Source of the DNA: Caldisericota bacterium
GTDB lineage: Bacteria; Caldisericota; Caldisericia; Cryosericales; Cryosericaceae
DNA: 5,373 nt
Direction: 5' to 3'
NCBI GenBank assembly: GCA_026390285.1
Contig: JAPLGH010000112.1
Coordinates: 1-5,373, forward strand
Shown: positions 1 to 4,955 of the stretch, piece by piece
How the letters are laid out: the number at the start of each line of letters is the position of its first letter
Position numbering within the stretch: position 1 is the stretch's first letter
The notes under the pieces: model-generated
The model's input: only the letters and a program-made list of their open reading frames with translations
Told to the model about the DNA's origin: nothing
Databases searched by the model: none
Position numbers and translations under genes: made by a program

Positions 1-788
1 ATGGAGAGTACTGGATCCCGTGCAGAGTCGCCGGTACTGGTGAAGCTGGCAAGGCGGGACTCCAGCCTGTTCATATACTGGCGCGCCTTGACGATACGCT
101 CCGCAATAGCCTGCTTGTCATCGAAGCGGCTGGCCCTGTCTTCCGCAAAGTGGAGGTATTGGTCAATGATGTGAAATTCCTCAAGAGCTAATTCCTGGTG
201 AGAGCCAGAACGTAGCTGGATTTGTCCGGCAGGAGCGGTCGGGGGCGTCGACAACTCCTCGAGCCGGCGAACGAGGGCCTTTCCACGGATGTACATGGGG
301 ATCTCTGTCAGATACAGCAGCTGATAGAGGCCCCGTCGGGCGTTGCGCAGTTGCCAGAGAGTGTCCCCGAAATATCCGCCTTCAATCAGGACAGACAAGC
401 TGTCCATATAGGGGTGAAGGATAAGCGCTGAGCGGCGCTCGCTGTTGCTGAGCCTTCCCTGTTCGAGTCGTGCAAGCACTTCGCGCTTGTCGTCAAGGAA
501 TCGCTGCATCTGCGCGGCGTTTGCTGCCGAGAAGTCTCCCAGATGATAAAGGTATCTCTGTGTGCCTGTGCTCACCGCATCCACGGGAAGAAAGTAGCTG
601 GTTTCGTCCTGGATGTCCTGAAGAAGTTCGTTGTACTTTGTCAGCGCAGGCTCAGCCTGAGGACTGTTCTGTCGGTTGTCCCCTCTGGAGCGTCTGCTGC
701 GAGGCGGATGGTTCGTCTTTGGGCTGGCACTCTTCGTGTTCTCGGAGGCAGCCGGGCCAGCCGGAGCCTCTCTTCGTGGGTGTGTCAC
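1..788 (-). CDS. Unrecognised helical protein with a disordered N-terminus, possibly DUF885-like (partial, 3' end outside window)
   Basis: An open frame runs from a GTG at 788-786 to the left edge without a stop, giving at least 262 residues. The GTG overlaps the TGA of the preceding foldase gene (787-785) as GTGA, a typical translational-coupling arrangement, and this decides the start; no strong ribosome binding site is visible. Residues 1-48 are rich in Pro, Ser, Arg and Ala (for example PPRSRRSR near 28-35) and look disordered. From about residue 49 the protein is predominantly amphipathic helix, with no signal peptide or membrane segment. The stretch from FLPVDAV (66-72) through YLYHLGDFS (79-87) to LVRRLEEL (172-179) recalls, from memory only, the helical N-terminal half of DUF885 putative metallopeptidases. 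No zinc-binding motif lies in the visible part, so the assignment is weak. That the frame is a gene is well supported; its function is unknown. Confidence 0.72.
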   Translation of the reverse strand, partial: MTHPRREAPAGPAASENTKSASPKTNHPPRSRRSRGDNRQNSPQAEPALTKYNELLQDIQDETSYFLPVDAVSTGTQRYLYHLGDFSAANAAQMQRFLDDKREVLARLEQGRLSNSERRSALILHPYMDSLSVLIEGGYFGDTLWQLRNARRGLYQLLYLTEIPMYIRGKALVRRLEELSTPPTAPAGQIQLRSGSHQELALEEFHIIDQYLHFAEDRASRFDDKQAIAERIVKARQYMNRLESRLASFTSTGDSARDPVLS

Positions 789-1624
789 GAGCCTGTGTCG
801 ACCTCCAGAGGTTGAAGCGAGTCGGGGACCTGAACGCCAAACATGATGTCCCACCACCTCGTGAACTCCTTGTAGCGCGTATCGCCGTTCACAGCAATGC
901 TCTCCTTCTTCAGAAACTGCGCCCGATTCTGCAGGATCAACTGGAACTTCTTGTTCGCCAAAGCGTCTATTGCCAGCCGCGTGCTTGCCTGCTCGAACGT
1001 GAGCCGGCGTCCTGCCGCGTCCGTGTAGTTCCAGCCCCATGTGGCAAAGTACTCCCGGATTTCGTCCGGCGAGACTGTCATGTTTTTTGTCAGGCTCTCT
1101 TCATAAGCTTTGGACGTGGTCCAGAGCTCGATGTACGAGCGCATGTCCGGGGACCTCAGTCTCTCTGTCCCGACCGAGTCGCCTGGCAAGGCGTGATCCT
1201 TCACATAGGCCTCGACGGTAGCGTCGATGGCCGATGGACTCACGACGATTCCAAGTCGGAGAGACTCCTCGGATTGCGCGTGCATGACAATGAGTCGCTG
1301 AATGGAGGCCGTCTTCAACCCCGCAACAAGATACTGCGTTTTTGGGTCCGACGGGTTTGCAACATCCACTCGTGTGTTGTAGAACTCGCTGGTCGCATCG
1401 AACGGAAGGTCGACAATCATCGCCGAGACATGTTCCTCGGTGACAGGTTTGCCATTGACATAGAAAGCGACGTCGCGAGAGCGTACTACGGGGACGGCAA
1501 CGATTGCCGCTACGAGCGTGAACATCAGAAGCGAAGCCACAACGATGAAGAGCGTCCGACGCACCTTCAGGCGCGCCGGCATTGTGGGTTTTCTCGACGA
1601 TTCGACCGGGCCTTTCGCAAGCAT
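785..1624 (-). CDS. Membrane-anchored SurA/PpiD-type chaperone lacking a parvulin domain
   Basis: This 279-residue protein has a short basic N-terminus, one membrane segment at about residues 24-48 (LFIVVASLLMFTLVAAIVAV) and then an extracytoplasmic SurA-like N-terminal domain that opens with the family-typical VAFYVNGKPVTEEHV (52-66). A helical region follows, with VSPDEIREYF at 184-193, the point where a parvulin isomerase domain normally begins in this family. Here the chain goes almost directly to the closing helices (about 209-240), so no isomerase is present. It should act as a holdase or foldase on secreted proteins rather than as a prolyl isomerase; this is inferred from SurA, whose chaperone activity resides outside its parvulin domains. 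The ATG at 1624 lies two bases after the TAA of the upstream foldase and suits coupling. An ATG at 1582 (MPARLKVRR), just before the membrane segment, is the alternative start; neither has a good Shine-Dalgarno sequence. Its stop overlaps the next gene. Confidence 0.85.
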   Translation of the reverse strand: MLAKGPVESSRKPTMPARLKVRRTLFIVVASLLMFTLVAAIVAVPVVRSRDVAFYVNGKPVTEEHVSAMIVDLPFDATSEFYNTRVDVANPSDPKTQYLVAGLKTASIQRLIVMHAQSEESLRLGIVVSPSAIDATVEAYVKDHALPGDSVGTERLRSPDMRSYIELWTTSKAYEESLTKNMTVSPDEIREYFATWGWNYTDAAGRRLTFEQASTRLAIDALANKKFQLILQNRAQFLKKESIAVNGDTRYKEFTRWWDIMFGVQVPDSLQPLEVDTGS

Positions 1625-1626
1625 CG

Positions 1627-2727
1627 TTACTGAGCTGATGGAGTGGTTGGCACGTTCGTCGCCGGCGGAGTAGTGGTCGTTCCCTTGCCCGTGGCCTTGA
1701 CGATCCACTGTCCAATTGCTCCGAGCACCTTGCCGACACCGCGGCCATACCACTTGGTGATACGCGACCACTGACCCTCGCGGACAGGGAATTGCGTCTT
1801 GAGTTTGGTCACGAGTGCGGTTTTTGCATCCGCCTTGCGCTCGTCTTCGAGAGCAGTCTTCACCTTGTCATACGTTGCCTTGTCACTCAGGGTTGCCTTC
1901 ACGAGGGGCTTTCGGTCCAGGAGCTGGACGATCTCGTACGAAGAACCGTCGACAAAGGGCTTGGTGTACTGGCTGGTTTTCAGACCCTTGAGCTCGTCGA
2001 AGCGGGTCGCGTCACCCACGCTCGAGAAGTAGTCCAGGATCCCTCCCGTCTTGGCATCGGCATCCGTCGAGTATTTCGTGATCGCGGTCTTGAATGACAA
2101 ACTCTTCTGGAGCTCCGCATACACGTTGCTTGCAAGGGTCGCGGCCGCCGCTGCGCCAGTCGTCTGGTCTCCAGTTCCGAAGCCAAGGACGACATGTGCT
2201 GCCTTCACCGTCTCGGCAGTATCGTAGATTGTGCTGACGGGTTCCTGAGCGATCTTGTCAATGATATGGAAGCCAAACTCGGTCTGGACGGGTCCAACGA
2301 TGTCGCCCGTCTTTGCCGCAAAGGCGGCCGTCTCGAATTCCTTGACCATCTGGCCTTTGGTGAAGAAGCCGAGCGTCTCGTAGCGAGCATATCCAGCAGT
2401 CTTATTGTTGAGTTCGGCCGCCTTCTCCTGTGCGTACTTGGCAAAATCGAACGTAGCGTTTTCGGCCTTCTGTTTCACAACGTCGTCATAGACGGTCTGG
2501 GCCACCTTTTTCTTCGCGGCAATGGTCGAGGCAGAATCCTTCTCAGTGTCTACCATGATGAGGAGATGGTCAGCGCTGACACGTCCCTCAGAGGCGAAGT
2601 ACGCTTTGACGTCAGCGTCCGAAACGGTGACGCTTGCGTCGATCTCCGCAGTCACCGCGTCAGCAAGCTGCTGCCGTTCGACATATGGCTGAATCTGAGT
2701 GCGCACCGTGGCTTTGAACTTGTCCAT
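1627..2727 (-). CDS. PpiD/SurA-like peptidyl-prolyl isomerase, C-terminal part of a frameshifted gene
   Basis: The 366-residue frame carries the end of a SurA-type N-terminal domain (about 1-48), a parvulin domain (about 50-160) and a second, degenerate parvulin-like domain (about 174-274), then a coiled or helical segment and a Thr/Pro-rich tail. Parvulin hallmarks in the first domain are ADHLLIMV (His54), FFTKGQMVKEFE (121-132) and TEFGFHII (149-156, His154). The second keeps AHVVLGF (His178) and a GGILDYF segment but ends in SSYEIVQLLD, without the terminal His. The ATG at 2727 is almost certainly internal. Upstream of it the same frame stays open to about 2823 and reads convincing SurA-family sequence (QQQFGTDTQGFTDAVIAKYGS), with no start codon, and it joins the frame of the N-terminal part by skipping one base. 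The intact product would be about 530 residues, act outside the cytoplasmic membrane and catalyse cis-trans isomerisation of prolyl bonds in exported proteins. The stop is TAA, two bases before the next gene. Confidence 0.9.
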   Translation of the reverse strand: MDKFKATVRTQIQPYVERQQLADAVTAEIDASVTVSDADVKAYFASEGRVSADHLLIMVDTEKDSASTIAAKKKVAQTVYDDVVKQKAENATFDFAKYAQEKAAELNNKTAGYARYETLGFFTKGQMVKEFETAAFAAKTGDIVGPVQTEFGFHIIDKIAQEPVSTIYDTAETVKAAHVVLGFGTGDQTTGAAAAATLASNVYAELQKSLSFKTAITKYSTDADAKTGGILDYFSSVGDATRFDELKGLKTSQYTKPFVDGSSYEIVQLLDRKPLVKATLSDKATYDKVKTALEDERKADAKTALVTKLKTQFPVREGQWSRITKWYGRGVGKVLGAIGQWIVKATGKGTTTTPPATNVPTTPSAQ

Positions 2728-2752
2728 CGAGCCATACTTTGCGATGACGGCG

Positions 2753-3220
2753 TCAGTGAATCCCTGAGTGTCCGTTCCAAACTGCTGCTGGGACTGTGCC
2801 GACTTCTGTGTCGAGAGCGGTCTTCAACTTTGCGTCATCGATCTTCATGTTCTTGGACTTGGCGTATTGGATAAACAGCTCCTCCTCGATCGAAGTGTCG
2901 ATGACGTTCTGGCGAACGGACTTCAGTGTGCCGGCGTTCTCCGCAGTCGTCAGATCCATTCCGTACTGCTTGTACATATCGATATAGTTCTGAACGCCTG
3001 CAGTAATGTCGGATTGAAGGATTTTCTCGGTGCCGACCTGATACGCTATCATCCCGGTCGTGCTCTTGATTGCAAAGAATAATCCCCAAGTGGCAATCGT
3101 CACGATGAGTATGATGGCAACGACTCGCATGACAATGGGAAACCGGTCCTTGTGATGCGTCCCCGGCTTCTCGAGAAGTCCTGCCTTACGCTCCTGTCTG
3201 ATCTTGCTTTCTTTTCCCAT
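2753..3220 (-). CDS. PpiD/SurA-like foldase, N-terminal part (membrane anchor and SurA N domain) of a frameshifted gene
   Basis: This frame begins at an ATG preceded by GAGGAG (3233-3228) seven bases upstream, a strong ribosome binding site. Its 155 residues comprise a basic cytoplasmic N-terminus (1-28), one membrane segment (about 29-51, IVMRVVAIILIVTIATWGLF) and the start of a SurA-type domain (YQVGTEKILQSDI, 60-72, then helices to about 137). The last 15-18 residues before the TGA (VPAAVWNGHSGIH) do not look like the family, whereas the other frame over the same bases does. One base is therefore extra relative to an intact gene, somewhere between about 2791 and 2815. The gene continues as the parvulin-containing frame ending at 1627, and together they match the PpiD layout of anchor, SurA N domain and parvulin. 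Taken alone this fragment would be a membrane-anchored stub. Whether the shift is a sequence error, a recent mutation or programmed recoding cannot be told from the window. Confidence 0.82.
   Translation of the reverse strand: MGKESKIRQERKAGLLEKPGTHHKDRFPIVMRVVAIILIVTIATWGLFFAIKSTTGMIAYQVGTEKILQSDITAGVQNYIDMYKQYGMDLTTAENAGTLKSVRQNVIDTSIEEELFIQYAKSKNMKIDDAKLKTALDTEVGTVPAAVWNGHSGIH
2755..2823 (-). other. Frameshift overlap joining the two parts of the PpiD-like gene
   Basis: Within these bases both the upstream frame (to TGA 2755-2753) and the downstream frame (open back to the TGA at 2826-2824) can be read. Family-like residues switch from the first frame (KTALDTE) to the second (QSQQQFGTDTQGF) at about 2791-2815, and joining them means skipping one base. 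The switch region contains a CCC run (2792-2790) immediately before three CAG codons (2790-2782), a plausible place for a one-base gain. No classic +1 recoding motif, such as the prfB-type CUU UGA, is present at the junction, so mutation or sequencing error is the simpler reading. Confidence 0.75.
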
Positions 3221-3227
3221 TCTGTCA

Positions 3228-3233
3228 CTCCTC
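3228..3233 (-). promoter_or_regulatory. Ribosome binding site GAGGAG of the PpiD-like gene
   Basis: GAGGAG ends seven bases before the ATG at 3220 on the minus strand. It is the clearest Shine-Dalgarno sequence in the minus-strand cluster and fixes the start of the first foldase gene. Confidence 0.75.
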
Positions 3234-3239
3234 GGTCAA

Positions 3240-3259
3240 GTCTGTCTCTGCGGACAGAC
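3240..3259 (-). promoter_or_regulatory. Perfect 7-bp hairpin or dyad in the 5' leader of the PpiD-like gene
   Basis: GTCTGTC and GACAGAC form a perfect 7-bp inverted repeat with a 6-base loop (3247-3252). It lies between the candidate promoter and the GAGGAG ribosome binding site (3233-3228), six bases from the latter on the transcript. No U-run follows it, so it is not an intrinsic terminator. It could be an mRNA leader structure affecting stability or translation, or a protein-binding dyad. The function is inference. Confidence 0.5.
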
Positions 3260-3271
3260 GAGTCAAATAAT

Positions 3272-3294
3272 AATCATGAAACTATACCATGATT
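3272..3294 (-). promoter_or_regulatory. Palindrome AATCATG-N9-CATGATT centred on an extended -10 promoter for the foldase operon
   Basis: On the minus strand TGGTATAGT (3289-3281) matches an extended -10 element (TGnTATAAT) with one mismatch in the hexamer. A rough -35, TTGAGA (3307-3302), lies only 15 bases upstream, tolerable for an extended -10 promoter. The -10 hexamer sits inside a perfect 7-bp inverted repeat with a 9-base spacer, the geometry expected of an operator that blocks polymerase. Alternatively, because an AT-rich run ATTATTT overlaps and follows the second arm, it may be a weak intrinsic terminator for lipM. Both readings fit; the operator reading is slightly preferred because the stem is AT-rich and the U-run interrupted. 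Confidence 0.45.
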
Positions 3295-3298
3295 CGCC

Positions 3299-4102
3299 TC
3301 ATCTCAAAGCGTTCCAGTCTTCTCGGCCATATTTCCCGGTGACGATCTCTGAGGCGTTGAGTGCCTCTCGCGCAGTGATGGAATCGGGAAGCAGCCGGAC
3401 TCCTTCTGCAGCAGAAAACGCTGCAACCAGCGCGTCCGCCATTTCGTCGAACGAAACGGTCCGGTGAGCCTCGTCGCTGACGCTCGTCATCAGGCGAGAG
3501 GCCGTCCTCGCGGCATCGAGCGTGTTTGGCTGGGATGTCCGAATTACAGCAAAGAGTTTCTCCAGGTCATTCTTCAGAACAACTGAGCCGTGCTGGAGGA
3601 AACCATCCCGCGTTCGCATCTGTGCCGAGCCGACAATCTTTCTTTGACGAGTCAGGATGTCAGTGGTCCCTGGCGCCGTGAAACACGATGGGGATACAAA
3701 GCCGGTGGAGCCATGCGGAGCGAGTGCGGCTGACACTCCGACACTCAGCAGAGCCACAATAATGGGCCTGCAGATCCACTCATATGACGCTTCCAGCCCC
3801 ATGGTGTAGAGAGGATCCGACCGCGGAACGGACACCGAGTAGGTCACTTCCATGTCGTGGAGTACGGCTCGGCCTCCCGTCGGACGTCGGACCCATGCAA
3901 CATGCCTCTTCTCAATTTCGGCGAAGTCGAGAGCCTCTGAAGCCCGCTGAGCGAAACCAAGGGATATGGTGGCAGGCGCCCACCCATAGAGGCGAAGGAC
4001 TGGAACGCCTGACTTGCAGGCGGCGTTAAACAGCGCCTCGTCCGTGGCCATGTTCTCGTATGGGTTGCCGATGCCGGACATGATGCATCGCCAGATTCTC
4101 AT
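3299..4102 (-). CDS. lipM: LipM-like octanoyltransferase (BPL/LplA/LipB family)
   Basis: The 267-residue protein carries the ordered motifs of the lipoate protein ligase A/LipM branch: NPYENMATDEAL (13-24), PATISLGF (43-50), the acyl-AMP/lipoyl loop RRPTGGRAVLHD (72-83), SCFTAPGTTDI (139-149), RKIVGSAQ with the conserved lysine (Lys155), and LQHGSVVL (169-176). Cys140 in the CF-P segment corresponds to the acyl-thioester cysteine of LipM/LipL transferases, which LplA ligases lack, and the length is close to LipM with no C-terminal ligase accessory domain. The likely reaction is transfer of octanoyl from acyl carrier protein to the lipoyl domain of GcvH or an E2 subunit in the cytoplasm, before sulfur insertion by LipA. 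A LipL-type amidotransferase or an atypical ligase cannot be excluded. The ATG at 4102 fits the family N-terminus; an ATG at 4081 is less likely. No Shine-Dalgarno precedes it. No lipA or lipoyl-carrying partner lies in the window. Confidence 0.85.
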   Translation of the reverse strand: MRIWRCIMSGIGNPYENMATDEALFNAACKSGVPVLRLYGWAPATISLGFAQRASEALDFAEIEKRHVAWVRRPTGGRAVLHDMEVTYSVSVPRSDPLYTMGLEASYEWICRPIIVALLSVGVSAALAPHGSTGFVSPSCFTAPGTTDILTRQRKIVGSAQMRTRDGFLQHGSVVLKNDLEKLFAVIRTSQPNTLDAARTASRLMTSVSDEAHRTVSFDEMADALVAAFSAAEGVRLLPDSITAREALNASEIVTGKYGREDWNALR

Positions 4103-4136
4103 GGCAACATGCTACGGGAGTCGACAATGTTGTCAA
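4103..4136 (-). promoter_or_regulatory. Candidate leaderless promoter of lipM with an overlapping dyad
   Basis: On the minus strand a perfect -35 TTGACA (4136-4131) is followed after 16 bases by TAGCAT (4114-4109), which matches the -10 consensus at four positions. The A of the lipM ATG lies only seven bases beyond, so transcription would begin at or next to the start codon. This agrees with the absence of a Shine-Dalgarno sequence. A perfect dyad GACAA-TG-TTGTC (4123-4134, read on the plus strand) overlaps the -35 and could be a repressor site. Confidence 0.5.
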
Positions 4137-4176
4137 GGAAGACCTGAGTGAAGGTAAGTCCAAGAGTGGCTTTCGG

Positions 4177-4205
4177 CTTGCATTTTGGCCCTGATGCCTT
4201 AGTAT
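4177..4205 (+). promoter_or_regulatory. Candidate promoter of the methyltransferase gene
   Basis: TTGCAT (4177-4182) and TAGTAT (4200-4205) are spaced by 17 bases, and the ATG codons at 4214 and 4217 follow 8-11 bases later. As for lipM, this would make an almost leaderless mRNA, and the -10 sequences are alike (TAGCAT, TAGTAT). The -35 is poor (three matches), so the call is tentative. If used, it rules out the upstream GTG at 4148 as start. Confidence 0.33.
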
Positions 4206-4213
4206 TTGTGCAT

Positions 4214-4954
4214 ATGATGACCGCCGACTGGACACAGGAGTACTTTGACGATACCTACAGGCGCCTCTTTCTGGAGACGGTGGACCCAGCCCGAACCAGG
4301 CGCCAGGTGCAGCAGCTCCTGGAGCTGTGTGCAGTACTTCCCGGAGCCGCCGTCCTTGATGTCGGATGTGGCCTTGGGCGACACAGCATCGAGCTTGCGA
4401 GACTCGGTTTCAGGGTGACGGGTGTGGACATGAACGCGGACTACATCGTCGTGTGTCGCGAGCGAACTGCAGAGCTCGGGCTGAAGGCCGAGTTCTTCGC
4501 AGCGGACAGTCGTGTCATGAGACTCAAGGTGAGAGCAGATCTGAGCATCTCTCTCTGGAGCTCGTTTGGCTACTACGGCGAAGCCGGTGACCGGCAGATA
4601 CTGCGAACAATCTCGGAGCACACGAAGCGGGGCGGTCACGTCATCGTCGACGTGGAGAACCGTGAGTATATCGTGAAGCACTTCGTTCCCGAAGAATGGC
4701 ACGAACATGAGCACGAACTGGTTCTTGAGAAGCGACGATTCGACGTGATCGATGGCACGGTTTCCACGAGGCGTGTTGTCCTGAGTGAGGGGAAGCGTCG
4801 TGAGTACCGTCGCGTATTGCGCATGTATACTGTGGCTGAGCTGGCAGCGCTGCTTAAAGCAGTAGGGCTGCGGCCTCAACGCTGGTGCGGTGACTATGAT
4901 GGATCGCGGTTTGGACCCGAGTCCAAGCGCATGATCGCTGTTGCTGAGAGGTGA
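4214..4954 (+). CDS. Class I SAM-dependent methyltransferase
   Basis: With the ATG at 4214 the product has 246 residues. An N-terminal helical cap starts with DWTQEYFDDTYRRLF (about 5-19). The Rossmann fold follows: motif I VLDVGCGLGRHS (47-58) binds the SAM methionine part, GVDMN (70-74) carries the acidic residue for the ribose hydroxyls, and FFAADSRV (94-101) gives the Asp next to adenine. SLWSSFGYYGE (113-123) and GGHVIVDVENREYI (140-153) follow, the Methyltransf_25/11 pattern. The substrate cannot be inferred; these enzymes commonly act on small molecules. The open frame reaches back to a GTG at 4148, preceded by AAGGA (4135-4139). The 22 extra residues do not resemble the family, and ATG 4214 or 4217 places DW-EYFD where relatives usually begin. 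There is no Shine-Dalgarno at 4214, consistent with a leaderless start. Its TGA lies one base before the diadenylate cyclase gene, so the two are probably co-transcribed. Confidence 0.85.
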   Translation: MMTADWTQEYFDDTYRRLFLETVDPARTRRQVQQLLELCAVLPGAAVLDVGCGLGRHSIELARLGFRVTGVDMNADYIVVCRERTAELGLKAEFFAADSRVMRLKVRADLSISLWSSFGYYGEAGDRQILRTISEHTKRGGHVIVDVENREYIVKHFVPEEWHEHEHELVLEKRRFDVIDGTVSTRRVVLSEGKRREYRRVLRMYTVAELAALLKAVGLRPQRWCGDYDGSRFGPESKRMIAVAER

Positions 4955-4955
4955 T
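4948..4955 (+). promoter_or_regulatory. Ribosome binding site GAGGTGAT of cdaA, overlapping the methyltransferase stop codon
   Basis: GAGGTGAT matches eight consecutive bases of the perfect complement of the 16S rRNA 3' end (UAAGGAGGUGAU) and ends immediately before the ATG at 4956. The methyltransferase TGA (4952-4954) lies within it. Ribosomes finishing the first gene would expose or reload at this site, so expression of the two genes should be coupled. Confidence 0.75.

Noticed and set aside
785..787. TGA between the parvulin-less foldase and the following frame as a recoded (selenocysteine or readthrough) codon
   Set aside because: The downstream gene is in a different frame and starts at the GTG overlapping this TGA, so it is an ordinary GTGA overlap.
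470..1633. A 387-codon open frame on the plus strand
   Set aside because: It lies antisense to the SurA-type gene and the start of the unknown gene, is rich in Cys, Arg and His with no recognisable domain, and has no ribosome binding site. It is a shadow of the minus-strand genes.
1101..1748. A 215-codon minus-strand frame
   Set aside because: It overlaps the two foldase genes on the same strand in another frame and is Cys/Arg-rich with no domain.
2782..2790. Three CTG/CAG triplets as a microsatellite
   Set aside because: Three units are too few to call a repeat; they encode three Gln residues in a family-like context and matter only as a neighbour of the frameshift.
2194..2874. A 226-codon open frame on the plus strand
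   Set aside because: It is antisense to the parvulin-containing gene, which has strong family motifs; the plus-strand translation resembles nothing known.
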